Assembly: GCF_022601975.1 (NCBI RefSeq)
Contig: NZ_JAKVIR010000030.1
Coordinates: forward strand, 1-64,000
Length of the DNA stretch: 64,000 nt
Source: Pontibacter sp. E15-1
Lineage (GTDB): Bacteria; Bacteroidota; Bacteroidia; Cytophagales; Hymenobacteraceae
Reading direction: 5' to 3'
Both the position numbers and the translations under genes were made by a program. This document shows positions 14,934 to 25,286 of this stretch, in pieces; positions within the stretch are counted from its first letter, which is position 1; each line of letters begins with the position of its first letter. The notes beneath the pieces were generated by a model. It saw only the letters and a program-made list of their open reading frames with translations, did not search any database and was not told the origin of the DNA.

Positions 14934-14941
14934 CAAAGGTA
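14934..14941 (-). promoter_or_regulatory. -7 box for the methyltransferase gene
   Basis: TACCTTTG on the minus strand, 46 bp before the ATG at 14887, matches TAnnTTTG. Confidence 0.5.
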
Positions 14942-15048
14942 CGCTTTTTGGGGGCGTTTCAGCACAGGGCATCCGTCACGATTCCTCCAGGCTCTGCGTT
15001 CACGCGATTGTGCTTTGCTTCCGCAGCAGGCACAGTGGCTAACAAAAG

Positions 15049-15079
15049 TTGAAGATGCGCAACAAATTGTGTATTTTTG
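15049..15079 (+). promoter_or_regulatory. ahcY promoter
   Basis: TTG at 15049-15051 and TATTTTTG at 15072-15079, separated by 20 bp, fit the Bacteroidota -33/-7 pattern. Transcription would begin near 15086. This excludes the longer reading frame that starts at 15077. Confidence 0.7.
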
Positions 15080-15106
15080 TGTTCTCAACAGATGAAAACG
15101 AATAGT

Positions 15107-16414
<1,308 letters not shown>

Positions 16415-16435
16415 ACGACAGGTATACAGAAAAAA

Positions 16436-16472
16436 GAAAGCCGGTGCTGCAAAGCACCGGCTTTCTTTTTTT
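16436..16472 (+). terminator. ahcY terminator
   Basis: GAAAGCCGGTGCT and AGCACCGGCTTTC form a 13-bp stem with a 4-nt loop, followed by T residues. Confidence 0.92.
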
Positions 16473-16604
16473 AAGGTCATTCCCGGATTCAGCGTTCCTG
16501 CCAAACACGCGTTAGGTGAAATCCATACCTCTTCCACGGAAATAAAGATTCATGAAAAAATGCAGTATTTAGTAAAGCGGGTCAGGGGCACCGTAGGCGT
16601 GCTG

Positions 16605-17342
16605 TCATATAATGTTGAAGCGTGACATAAGCGTTTTCTTGTAAGACTTTCCGATTGGGATGTCGCCTTTGGCAAACACCACGGAGTTCTCCTCCAGCGC
16701 CTCAATCTTGTCGAGGTTGGCGATGTAGGAGCGGTGCACGCGCACGAAGTTCTGCGACGGGAGCTTGTGCTCCATATCCTTCAGTGTGGAGGAAACCAGG
16801 TACTTTTGGTCAGCCGTAACGATGAAGGAATAATTGTCATACGCCTCTACCCAAAGGATCTCGCTGTAGTGCACCTTGATGATCCGGTGCTTTACTTTCA
16901 CAAAGATATAGTCCGTGGCTACCTCCTGGTCTTTGGGGCTTGTCGCCGCGCCGTTTGTCTCTTTGTTGCTGTTGTCGTGCTTGTAGAGCGCAATCTCGAT
17001 GGCCGAGCGGAGGCTTTTCTCATCGAAGGGCTTTACCAGGAACCCGTCCGGCTCGGTCTTCTTCGCACGGTCAATAGTGGCGCGGTCGGCATAGGCGGTC
17101 AGGTATATAAAAGGGATATGAAACTCGTCTTTTATGCGTGCCCCGATCTCCACGCCATCGGCATCGCCGCGCAGGTTAATGTCTAACAGCACCAGGTCAG
17201 GGTGCAGCTCTCGGATCATGTCGATGGTGTCCTCGCCGGAGTCTATTGCGCACGTTTCGTAACCCAGGTCTGCAAGGCTCGCCGCAATATCTTCAGCAAT
17301 GATGGCCTCATCTTCCGAGATAAGGATTTTTGGTTTTATCAT
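16605..17342 (-). CDS. LytTR-family response regulator
   Basis: This 245-residue protein has an N-terminal receiver domain with acidic pocket E10/D11, phospho-acceptor D54 (LVLLDINLRG), T82 and K104 (FLVKPF). After a short linker, a LytTR DNA-binding domain occupies about 140-245 (DYIFVKVKHRIIKVHYSEIL, FVRVHRSYIANLDKIEALEE). It lies 29 bp downstream of the sensor kinase gene on the same strand and is presumably its partner. Target genes cannot be read from the sequence. Confidence 0.92.
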   Translation of the reverse strand: MIKPKILISEDEAIIAEDIAASLADLGYETCAIDSGEDTIDMIRELHPDLVLLDINLRGDADGVEIGARIKDEFHIPFIYLTAYADRATIDRAKKTEPDGFLVKPFDEKSLRSAIEIALYKHDNSNKETNGAATSPKDQEVATDYIFVKVKHRIIKVHYSEILWVEAYDNYSFIVTADQKYLVSSTLKDMEHKLPSQNFVRVHRSYIANLDKIEALEENSVVFAKGDIPIGKSYKKTLMSRFNII

Positions 17343-17371
17343 AGCATTAAGATTTTACGTGAAAAACCGAC

Positions 17372-20350
17372 TTATGATGCCAAAACAAAATACAATATTG
17401 ATTTAGTGCCATTTTTGTTATCAAATTTAAAGTGCCCTTCCAGATTCCGGCTCAACGATGTTACTAGTTTCAGCCCGAAAGACTGGCTTGTCTGCGGATT
17501 AAAGTTATGCGGCAACCCCTGGCCGTTATCGCTCACGGTTAAGGTATACTGCACGGCGTCGTGCCGTACAAGAACGATGCGCACCACGCCAGCCTGGCCA
17601 TTGGGGAAAGCGTATTTCAGCGAGTTGGAAATAAGCTCGTTTACAATTAACCCCAACGTAATGGCTGCATCAATGTTCACCTTTATCCGCGGCATGTCTA
17701 TTTCCAGGGCGATGCGGCTCATGGTTACCCCGTAGGCGGCATACAGACTCTCGCAAATCTCCTCAAAATACTCTTCCAGATCGATACAGTCGAGGTCGGC
17801 GTGCTGGTAAAGGCGCTCATGCAGGATAGACATCGACCGCACCCGGCTCCGGATGGCCTGCATCACTTCGGCCGCCAGCGGGTCGCTGACGTGGCGCGCC
17901 TGCAGGTTGAGCATGCTGATCACGATCTGAAGGTTGTTCTTCACGCGGTGGTGGATCTCCTGAAGCAGCATCTCCTTTTCGCGGTTTTTGCGCTCCAGTA
18001 GGCGGGTGCGGTGGTTTACCCGCATCTCCAGCAGCGAGTTCATCTTAACCAGGCTCTGCTCGCGCAGGCGCACCACGCTCAGCACCGTGGCCGCCACCAC
18101 CAGCAGCAGCACCCCGACAAACCACTCGCGCCGCCAGATCGGAGGAACGATGGCGAAGGTATACGTCACGGGCTCGTCGGCCCAGAAGCCGTCGTTGTTG
18201 CGGGCCAGCAGCTCGAAGGTATACGTGCCCGGCGACAGGTTGGCGTAGGTGGTAAAGGACTGCTCCACGGGTGGAGACCACTGCTCGTCAAACCCCATCA
18301 GCCGATACCGGTAACGCACCTGCTCCGGCCCCGACAGGCAAATGGCGTGAAAGTCGAAGGACAGGTAATTCTGGTTGTAGGGCAGCCGGAGGTTCTCTGG
18401 CAGGCCGGTCGTGCTGTCGGTGGGATAGCCCAGGGCGGTCCAGTCGGTTGGCTTGGAGTATAGCATCACGTCGGTGAGCATCACTTTGGGATCGGTGGCG
18501 TTACGGCGGTCCAGGCTGGGGAGGTACTGCGTCAGGCCTTTGGTGGTGCCAAACCACATGGTGCCGTCCGGCGACTGGGCCATGGCGTTGTCGCATACCT
18601 CCAGCCCCCTGAACCCGTTCTGACTCGTGTAGCTTCTGTAGTTCAGCTGGCCATCCTGCCGCAGTTGCGGCAGCCGCAGTTTCAGCACATTGCGGCTGGT
18701 GGCCACCCACATGTTGTCGCGCTTGTCTATATAGAGCGTCTTGATGGCTTCGGTCGGCAGCCCGTCTTTCGCCGTAAAAACCCTGGCATGGCTGTCCGCC
18801 AGCATCAGGATGCCCTGGTTGAAACCGGCAAAGTAGAGGTTGCCCAGCTTGTCTTCCGCCACAGAGCCCACCTCCGAAAACTTCACCCCCTCTAATGCGG
18901 GCGGGGAGATGATGCTATGGCCCCTGAGCTGGTATACCCCATCCTCAGCGCCGACCCAAACGCTGTTTTTGCTGTCGCGGAAGAGGCAGTTGGTCTTGCT
19001 GAAAGCACCTGAGGGAGCGGCGATAGGCACAAACACACTGTCCTGAAAATAGGCAAGCCCACCGGCTGTGGCAACCCACATGGTGCCGGCGGCGTCGGCT
19101 ACAGCCTGATATACCTCAGCGGAGGGAAGCCCGTGGGCAGTGGTATAATGCAGTGTGGTGTCTGGCCGCAGCAGCCAGACGCCATCGCTGCTGCAAACCC
19201 AAGTCGCCTGTTCATTTAGGGGGTATATGGTATTGAGTGTAGTGCCTTTTGGCCAGGGCAGGTGGGTTTGCCAGTTCGGGTGGGTTTTGGGCATGCTGGC
19301 AAACTCGCCCTCATCCGTGCCAAGCCACATGGTGCCACTGCTGTCGCAGGCGAGGGCCGTGATGCGCGGCTCATTCATGTTCTCGAAATCAAAGTAATGC
19401 ACAAACCACGGCGATTTATACTGCTGCAGCCCATAGCCGTTCGTCCCGATCCAGATGTTGCCTTCCGAGTCGGAGGCGAGGGAGCTGATGCGGGGGGTGC
19501 GGAGGCCGTTGCGGCGTGTCAGGTGAGTAAACTTCCCCTGGGTATACCTGAGCAGGCCGTTGCGCTCCAGCCCAACCCACACGTTGCCTTGCGCGTCGTA
19601 GGTAAAACTGGACACAGCGGGGGCCTGCAGCACACTGGGTAGCGCAGGAGTGGTAAGCGTGCCATGCTGCAGGCGCGAAAGCCCTTTGTCGGTGCCGATC
19701 CACAGCGCGCCCGAAGGGGCAACAGACAGCGCGGTGATGCTGTTGCTCGGGAGCGCACTGTTGGCCGTGGAATACCGCGCCATCCGCTTGCCAGAAATTT
19801 TATAGAGGCCGTGTTCCCTTGAGCCAACCCACAGCGTGCCGTCAGCTGCGTGGCTGATGGCGGTATAAACGCCCTCGGGCAAAGCGGTATAGCGGTGGAA
19901 CGAGCCATTGGCAAAATAATAGGCGCCTTTGCCTGTGGCCAGCCAGACACGGCCAAGCGTATCCTCAGAAATGGCATATATGGTTTTGGCAGGGAGTCCC
20001 TGCGCAGCACCGTAGGACTGAAAGCGGACCCCGTTATACAGCACCAGCCCGGCGTCCATGGTGCCGATCCAAAGCCTCTTCTGCCCATCCTGGTGTATGG
20101 CGGAAATGTTATGGCTGGTCAGCCCGTCCCGCTTGGTATACGTCCGGAAGTTGATACCGTCGAAGCGGCTAAGCCCGCCGCGGGTGGCAAGCCAGAGAAA
20201 CCCCTGGGCGTCCTGGGTGATGGCCGTGATCTGCGACTGCGGCAAGCCCTGCTCCAATGTCCAGCTACGGAAATTATACTGCTGTGCCTGCGGGTGGCGG
20301 GCAATAAGCAGCAAGGAAAACAGCAATAGGCAGCGTACAAAATATATCAC
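17372..20350 (-). CDS. Sensor histidine kinase: Reg_prop propeller, Y_Y_Y and HisKA_2
   Basis: This 992-residue membrane sensor has a signal peptide (ends PQAQQYNF), then some 600 residues of Reg_prop propeller repeats (ITAITQDAQGFLWLATRGGL, ISAIHQDGQKRLWIGTMDAG and others), then a Y_Y_Y domain (QSFTTYANLSPGTYTFELLA). One membrane helix follows at about 742-762, then a short coil and a HisKA_2 kinase with EIHHRVKNNLQ (His800/801), NELISNSLKYAF and SDNGQGLP. Unlike the PUL hybrid sensors it lacks an attached receiver and works with the separate LytTR regulator. The start is GTG at 20350, as an in-frame stop lies five codons upstream. The ligand is unknown. Confidence 0.92.
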   Translation of the reverse strand: MIYFVRCLLLFSLLLIARHPQAQQYNFRSWTLEQGLPQSQITAITQDAQGFLWLATRGGLSRFDGINFRTYTKRDGLTSHNISAIHQDGQKRLWIGTMDAGLVLYNGVRFQSYGAAQGLPAKTIYAISEDTLGRVWLATGKGAYYFANGSFHRYTALPEGVYTAISHAADGTLWVGSREHGLYKISGKRMARYSTANSALPSNSITALSVAPSGALWIGTDKGLSRLQHGTLTTPALPSVLQAPAVSSFTYDAQGNVWVGLERNGLLRYTQGKFTHLTRRNGLRTPRISSLASDSEGNIWIGTNGYGLQQYKSPWFVHYFDFENMNEPRITALACDSSGTMWLGTDEGEFASMPKTHPNWQTHLPWPKGTTLNTIYPLNEQATWVCSSDGVWLLRPDTTLHYTTAHGLPSAEVYQAVADAAGTMWVATAGGLAYFQDSVFVPIAAPSGAFSKTNCLFRDSKNSVWVGAEDGVYQLRGHSIISPPALEGVKFSEVGSVAEDKLGNLYFAGFNQGILMLADSHARVFTAKDGLPTEAIKTLYIDKRDNMWVATSRNVLKLRLPQLRQDGQLNYRSYTSQNGFRGLEVCDNAMAQSPDGTMWFGTTKGLTQYLPSLDRRNATDPKVMLTDVMLYSKPTDWTALGYPTDSTTGLPENLRLPYNQNYLSFDFHAICLSGPEQVRYRYRLMGFDEQWSPPVEQSFTTYANLSPGTYTFELLARNNDGFWADEPVTYTFAIVPPIWRREWFVGVLLLVVAATVLSVVRLREQSLVKMNSLLEMRVNHRTRLLERKNREKEMLLQEIHHRVKNNLQIVISMLNLQARHVSDPLAAEVMQAIRSRVRSMSILHERLYQHADLDCIDLEEYFEEICESLYAAYGVTMSRIALEIDMPRIKVNIDAAITLGLIVNELISNSLKYAFPNGQAGVVRIVLVRHDAVQYTLTVSDNGQGLPHNFNPQTSQSFGLKLVTSLSRNLEGHFKFDNKNGTKSILYFVLAS

Positions 20351-20477
20351 AGGCTCATACTTTTACCCTCCCATTCGGGTTGGCACGCGTCAGGGCACCA
20401 ACGAAGAGACGTTCCGGGTATAATTTGCTTACGAATGCGCAAGCGAAAAAGACAACGCTAAAAATTGTTTTAAAGTT

Positions 20478-21572
20478 TTAGCGAACACCTAAAACTTCTT
20501 TGTAAACAGCTGCAGTTTTGAGGGCAGTCTGCTCTTTTGAAAACGTTAGCGCCATTTTGTAGGCTTGTTCCGTGAGGCTTTCGCGCAACGTAGCGTCGCT
20601 GAGAAGACGCTGGAGGTGGCTAGCCAAGGCGGGAGCGTCTTTAACGGCTGCCAGTAGCCCTGTCTTTTCATGCAGCACGATTTCGGGTATGCCGCCGGCG
20701 GCTGTGGCTACCACCGCTGTGCGGCACGCAAAGGCGTCCAGGATGGTGGTTCCGAGTCCTTCTGTCTCCGACGTGACCAGCAGCACGTCCAGTTCCGGCA
20801 TCAGTTGGGGCACATCCTCCCGAAAGCCAGTGAAAATAATAGACTCCTGCAGGCCTTTCTCCTGCACGTAGGCCTCTACCTGCCGGCGTAGCGGCCCGTC
20901 CCCGATGATGAAAAAGGTGAGGTCGGTGCGCTGTTGCAGCAGCAAGGCGGCAGTGTCCACGAACGTAAAGTAGTCTTTGTGCGGGGCGATGGCCGACACG
21001 TTTCCGATTAGCTTCTGCTGAGGAGGCAGGTTGTATGCGCGGTGCAGGTTTTGCTGCCTGTTGCTGGCGGCAAAGCGGCTCATATCGATGCCGCTGTGCA
21101 CGGTAACGCAAACCTCCGGCCGCTTCAGGCTCCTCGACACCACCTCTTTTATCTTATCAGACACACAGATTATGCGCTTGATGCCTCCGAAGTTATACTT
21201 ATACCGCGAGAGGGCATTGTCCTTTACCGGAAAATCAACCCTGCGGCTGAGAATGATGGGCCTCCGGTTGCCAAGCAGGTATGACCAAACGCTGATGGCG
21301 TGCGCGTGGCCACTGTGGGCATGCACCAGGTCTATCTGCTGTTGCTGGCAATACTGCTTTATCTTTTGTGCCGTTCCCAGATCGAACTCGTTGGCGTAGG
21401 GCAGGGCGATGTATGGCAGCTTCCACTGTTGGCAGTGCGCCTCAAAGGGCGTGTTTTTACGGCAAGCCACATAGCAGCCGATGCCTTGTCTCGTCAGCTC
21501 TTCTATGAGGTAGGCCACCTGCTGCTCGCCGCCGCGCCATGTCTTTTCCGATACCAGATGCAATACACGCAT
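20478..21572 (-). CDS. Glycosyltransferase family 4
   Basis: This 364-residue GT-B enzyme probably adds a sugar to a cell-envelope glycan. Marks are the N-terminal MRVLHLVSEKTWRGGEQQVA, the acceptor-domain VHAHSGHAHAISVWSYLLG, and the donor site SETEGLGTTILDAFACRTAV. The second Glu of the usual EX7E is Asp here. I chose ATG 21572 because it begins the first beta strand; the 39 residues before it in the frame are not family-like. The start lies 1 bp from the stop of the glycosyltransferase gene upstream, so the two are translationally coupled. Confidence 0.9.
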   Translation of the reverse strand: MRVLHLVSEKTWRGGEQQVAYLIEELTRQGIGCYVACRKNTPFEAHCQQWKLPYIALPYANEFDLGTAQKIKQYCQQQQIDLVHAHSGHAHAISVWSYLLGNRRPIILSRRVDFPVKDNALSRYKYNFGGIKRIICVSDKIKEVVSRSLKRPEVCVTVHSGIDMSRFAASNRQQNLHRAYNLPPQQKLIGNVSAIAPHKDYFTFVDTAALLLQQRTDLTFFIIGDGPLRRQVEAYVQEKGLQESIIFTGFREDVPQLMPELDVLLVTSETEGLGTTILDAFACRTAVVATAAGGIPEIVLHEKTGLLAAVKDAPALASHLQRLLSDATLRESLTEQAYKMALTFSKEQTALKTAAVYKEVLGVR

Positions 21573-21573
21573 G

Positions 21574-22335
21574 TTATTTCGTCTTTTGGGGCTCTTCCTG
21601 AAGGCGCCATATTTTGAGGTAGCGCATAAACACGCTGCTGGCAGCCAGGTAAGCGATAATAAATCCAATGCGCCCGTCCAGGATGCCAAGCTTTAGGAAA
21701 TACTGCTTCAGGAAGCGCACCATCGGTTTTATGGCCAAGTGAAAGAGCGTCACCTTCCCGGTTTTTTTCGCTTTGTCCTGCGCCGAGAGCGAGCTGTACT
21801 GGTCCCATTTTGCAAGGAAGTGCGGGAGGTTGCGGTAGGTATAATGCAGCATCCGGTGGCGGAGTTTGCCGATGCTGCCGGGCACTACCAATTCCTCGTG
21901 CACCTGTTTGTCGGTATAGCGGCACTGGGTTTTGTCGAACAGGCGCGTCACGGCATCGTTTTGCCAGCCGCTGTACCGCACCTGCCTGCCCATGAAAAAG
22001 TTTTTGCGATGGATCTTGTAGGCAGCGTGCGCTGGTGTGCCTTCCAGAAGCTGCTGGAACTCCTGCTGCAGGTCGGCGGGGATGCGCTCGTCGGCATCCA
22101 GCATGAGCACCCAGGGCTGCGTGGTCTGCTCAATGGCCCAGTTGCGCTGGCGCGAGTAGTTGTCGAAGGGGCGTTGCAGCACCCGGACCGGGTACTGGCC
22201 TGCAATCCGCAGGGTATCGTCTGTGCTGTAAGAGTCTACCAGCAGCACCTCGTCTGCCCAAAGCAGCGACTCGATGGCCCCTGCTATAAACTGCTCCTCG
22301 TCCTTACAAATGATAACGGCGCTTATACCTCGCAT
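21574..22335 (-). CDS. Glycosyltransferase family 2 (WaaE/KdtX-like)
   Basis: This 253-residue GT-A enzyme has ISAVIICKDEEQFI at the start, VDSYSTDDT as the nucleotide-binding part, WVLMLDADERIP as the DxD region and WQNDAVTRLFDKTQCRYTDK for the acceptor side. This arrangement is typical of WaaE-like enzymes that decorate the lipopolysaccharide core. The ATG at 22335 begins the fold exactly. The gene is coupled to the GT4 gene downstream, suggesting a joint role in an envelope glycan. Confidence 0.9.
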   Translation of the reverse strand: MRGISAVIICKDEEQFIAGAIESLLWADEVLLVDSYSTDDTLRIAGQYPVRVLQRPFDNYSRQRNWAIEQTTQPWVLMLDADERIPADLQQEFQQLLEGTPAHAAYKIHRKNFFMGRQVRYSGWQNDAVTRLFDKTQCRYTDKQVHEELVVPGSIGKLRHRMLHYTYRNLPHFLAKWDQYSSLSAQDKAKKTGKVTLFHLAIKPMVRFLKQYFLKLGILDGRIGFIIAYLAASSVFMRYLKIWRLQEEPQKTK

Positions 22336-22475
22336 AAGAGTGAAATGAAAATACCAGCAACCGCAAATTACCGCAAAGAAATTCACTTACCAGCACAAGC
22401 GTTGGAATTGTACGGAAATGCGAGAGGCAGGATCAGCTTGAGAACAGTGGCTAAAACCCTTCCGCGACAGCCGGT

Positions 22476-23216
22476 TTATACCAGTTTCTGCGCGCGCACA
22501 ATCATCGTCTCCCCAAACAGTATGGGGGTGGCGTATAACTCTGCTATAATTTCTTTGTTCCGGTTTTGCTGGCCGGGGTCTTTCTCCTCGCTGCTGTATA
22601 CCAGCTTCGTGGTTAGGTATGCGAGCGGCACAAGCGGGGCGTATACCCACGCCACAGGCTTGATCCTGTTTGTGGCGATCGTGTCTATTTTGAAATTGTT
22701 AGAGTGCAGCAGATACCGCATCTCAGGATACGACAGCATCCCTATATGGTGAGAAGGGTCGGGATGCTGCTCATTCAGCGGGACCTTGCATTTGTTATGG
22801 TGACCGGTCAGAAGCCACCTGAACCTGGAATGCAGGGAGCTTATATTCGGGGTGGAAACGATGAAAACGCCTTGAGGCTTCAAAATCCGGTTTACTTCCT
22901 TCACGAAGTCGAACTGCCTGTTAATGTGCTCGATGCCGTCGATGCAAACCACTGCGTCTACAGTGTTGTCGTCGTATGGAAGGCGCTCGTTCATGTTGCC
23001 CAGCATAAAGCGGTCATGGTCGATCTGTAGCCCATTCACCACGTCTACGCTGATTACATTGGTATACCCCTTGTCTTTCAGCCGCTGCGTAAAAGCGCCA
23101 GCTCCGGAAGGGATATCCAAAACTGTGATGGCCTTGTTCTGAGGAAGCAGCGAAAAGACTTTTTCGTGGGTGTTTTTGGAGGTGTTGATCGGAATACCTT
23201 TGTATTGCCTTCTCAT
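22476..23216 (-). CDS. Class I SAM-dependent methyltransferase
   Basis: This 246-residue enzyme has VLDIPSGAGAFTQRLKDKGY as the SAM-binding motif I, VISVDVVNG as motif II, VVCIDGIEHINRQFDFVKEV for the post-I region and ILKPQGVFIVSTPNISSLHS as motif III. The closing part has a hydrophobic stretch (VAWVYAPLVPLAYLTTKLVY) that may touch a membrane. The family includes UbiE/UbiG-like and sugar methyltransferases. The glycosyltransferase genes next door hint at a lipid or glycan substrate, which is inference only. Confidence 0.82.
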   Translation of the reverse strand: MRRQYKGIPINTSKNTHEKVFSLLPQNKAITVLDIPSGAGAFTQRLKDKGYTNVISVDVVNGLQIDHDRFMLGNMNERLPYDDNTVDAVVCIDGIEHINRQFDFVKEVNRILKPQGVFIVSTPNISSLHSRFRWLLTGHHNKCKVPLNEQHPDPSHHIGMLSYPEMRYLLHSNNFKIDTIATNRIKPVAWVYAPLVPLAYLTTKLVYSSEEKDPGQQNRNKEIIAELYATPILFGETMIVRAQKLV

Positions 23217-23374
23217 AACTGTCTGGTTAATAAATACGGTCGCAAAAGCTGGGCGTTTTTATCTAAAGCTTTCTGTGGATTTTATCGCGAATGGAAGCCT
23301 CAACGAGAGCAAAGGCTACTTATCAAAGGCATCTCTCCATGCGGCAGAATGAAACCAGGGATTGCCTAAAAATG

Positions 23375-23425
23375 CCTTTGCCGCTTCTTAGTAAAAGGAA
23401 ACCCTGATCTAAGAAGCGGCAAAGG
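23375..23425 (-). terminator. gltA terminator
   Basis: CCTTTGCCGCTTCTTAG (23375-23391) and its exact complement (23409-23425) enclose a 17-nt loop. On the minus strand a short T run follows, 47 bp after the gltA stop. Confidence 0.75.
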
Positions 23426-23471
23426 TGGTATGGAGTGCTCAGCGAAAGCACGAGTATATCCAGAGTGCGTT

Positions 23472-24758
23472 TTATCTTTTCTCCATGTCGATGTAGTTGC
23501 GCTCTGTCTCGCCCACATAAACCTGGCGCGGACGACCGATCGGCTCTTTGTTCTCGCGCATCTCTTTCCACTGAGCGATCCAGCCGGGCAGGCGGCCAAG
23601 GGCAAACATCACCGTAAACATGTTGGTCGGGATGCCGATGGCGCGGTAAATGATGCCAGAGTAAAAGTCTACGTTCGGGTATAGCTTGCGCTCCACAAAG
23701 TACGGGTCGTTGAGGGCGGCCTCTTCCAGTTCTTTGGCGATGTTCAGGATCGGGTCCTTCACACCGAGGGCGGCCAGCACTTCATCCGCCGACTTCTTGA
23801 TGATCTTCGCGCGCGGGTCGAAGTTTTTATACACACGGTGTCCGAAGCCCATCAGGCGGAACGGATCATTTTTGTCTTTGGCCTTCTCGATAAATTTCTT
23901 GGAATCGCCGCCGTCCGCCTTGATGGCCTCCAGCATCTCGATCACGGCCTGGTTGGCTCCGCCATGCAGGGGGCCCCAAAGCGCACTGATACCGGCAGAC
24001 ACCGAAGAGTAGAGGCTGGCGTGTGCCGAGCCCACCAGACGCACCGTAGACGTGGAGCAGTTCTGCTCGTGGTCGGCGTGCAGAATCAGCAGCTTGTTCA
24101 GGGCATCCACCACCACCGGGTTGGTTTCGTATGTCTCGGTTGGGTAGGCAAACATCATGTGCATGAAGTTTGAGCAGTAATCGAGGTTGTTTTTCGGGTA
24201 ATTCACCGGGTGGCCCACAGAGTTCTTGTAAGACCAGGCCGCGATAGTAGGCATCTTGGCCATCAGGCGAACGATCGAAAGCTCCATCTCCTCATCGCTC
24301 TGGTTCGATTTGAGCGACTCCGGGTAAAACGCAGTAAGGGAGCTGACCAGGGCAGAGAGGATGCCCATGGGGTGCGCCGCAGACGGGAAACCATCCAAAA
24401 TCTTACGCATGTCTTCATTCACCAGGGTATGGCGGCTGATTCTGTCGCTGAAATCCTGCAGTTCGGCTGTAGTGGGCAACGAGCCGTATATGAGCAGGTA
24501 GGCTACCTCAATAAAGCTAGATTTCTCAGCCAACTGCTCAATCGGATACCCTCTGTAACGCAGAATGCCCTTTTCACCGTCCAGAAAGGTAATGGCACTG
24601 GTGGTGGCACCAGTATTCTTATATCCTGCATCCAGCGTGATATACCCAGACGCCGAGCGTAAGGACGAGATGTCAATGGCTTTTTCGTCTTCAGTACCCA
24701 CCACAACTGGCATTTGGTAGGATTTACCCTCTAAAGTAATTTCAGCAATATCTGACAT
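23472..24758 (-). CDS. gltA: Citrate synthase, type II
   Basis: This 428-residue cytosolic enzyme condenses acetyl-CoA and oxaloacetate to begin the TCA cycle. Active-site blocks are visible: GSAHASLYSSVSAGISALWG, PLHGGANQAV (His), GFGHRVYKNFDPRA (His), and VDFYSGIIYRAIGIPT (Asp). The N-terminal segment (AEITLEGKSYQMPVVVGTED) is that of the large, NADH-sensitive type known from many Gram-negative bacteria. Length is normal. It is transcribed alone, with a terminator behind it. Confidence 0.97.
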   Translation of the reverse strand: MSDIAEITLEGKSYQMPVVVGTEDEKAIDISSLRSASGYITLDAGYKNTGATTSAITFLDGEKGILRYRGYPIEQLAEKSSFIEVAYLLIYGSLPTTAELQDFSDRISRHTLVNEDMRKILDGFPSAAHPMGILSALVSSLTAFYPESLKSNQSDEEMELSIVRLMAKMPTIAAWSYKNSVGHPVNYPKNNLDYCSNFMHMMFAYPTETYETNPVVVDALNKLLILHADHEQNCSTSTVRLVGSAHASLYSSVSAGISALWGPLHGGANQAVIEMLEAIKADGGDSKKFIEKAKDKNDPFRLMGFGHRVYKNFDPRAKIIKKSADEVLAALGVKDPILNIAKELEEAALNDPYFVERKLYPNVDFYSGIIYRAIGIPTNMFTVMFALGRLPGWIAQWKEMRENKEPIGRPRQVYVGETERNYIDMEKR

Positions 24759-25286
24759 GTTTTATCTTAGTTTATGTCCCGTGTTGAATTGTGTCACTAA
24801 TAAAGCGAAATTATGGAAAAATGTTCTAAAATGAAATCAGCCTCCCCCTTTATATCAGACAAGGCCAATGTTTTCATAATCCTGCCGCTTACGTACATAT
24901 AAACGGCTGCAGGCGAAAAGGTTTGTTGTAACAATTTTTTCAGCCTGCGGTTGTGCGGCGCGTCGCTGTGGCCATACCACGGAGAGTGCTGACGCCATAC
25001 CTGGAGAAAGCGAAAAGCAGCGTCGGCCACAGAGGGCGGTGCAGGAGCGGGGTAGTTAAAAAGCTGATTAAACAGCGTTTATAGCCCGCTGCGGCCATTT
25101 GAGAGGCGGGTTGTAACAGGGCCGTACACGGGGAAACCGGGGCCAGCCAAAAAACAGCCGGGCAAAGTGCGCTCCCTGCAACCCTAGGGCTGTAAGCGAG
25201 GTATGTAATTAAAATTTCTATATTTGCGTATATTCGCAATAAGGGGATTACACCTAAAGTACAAACTTAGTACAAACTGCAAGTAA
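24759..25286. other. 528-bp divergent region between gltA and the ECF sigma gene
   Basis: Apart from promoter sequence at either end I see no supported feature. The centre is GC-rich. A 77-codon minus-strand frame at 24797-25030 and a 99-codon one at 24940-25239 have no family resemblance and I do not call them. The region is unusually long for this gene-dense segment. Confidence 0.45.
25219..25226 (+). promoter_or_regulatory. -7 box for the ECF sigma operon
   Basis: TATATTTG matches TAnnTTTG, 61 bp before the ATG at 25287. The -33 region has no clear TTG. Confidence 0.55.

Noticed and set aside
13976-15052. 358-codon plus-strand frame opposite the methyltransferase
   Set aside because: It is antisense to a clear class I methyltransferase with a DPAR motif. 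It is Gln/Arg/His-rich and lacks any domain.
16605-20350. Hybrid two-component system regulating a polysaccharide-utilisation locus
   Set aside because: There is no receiver or AraC domain on the kinase, and no susC/susD or glycosidase genes adjoin it.
20478-23216. Glycosyltransferases plus methyltransferase as a capsule or biosynthetic cluster
   Set aside because: Only three enzymes, no flippase, polymerase or export genes, and the methyltransferase is separated by 140 bp. It is more likely envelope housekeeping.
24797-25239. Two minus-strand frames upstream of the ECF sigma gene
   Set aside because: They overlap each other and the gltA promoter region and have no similarity I can recognise.
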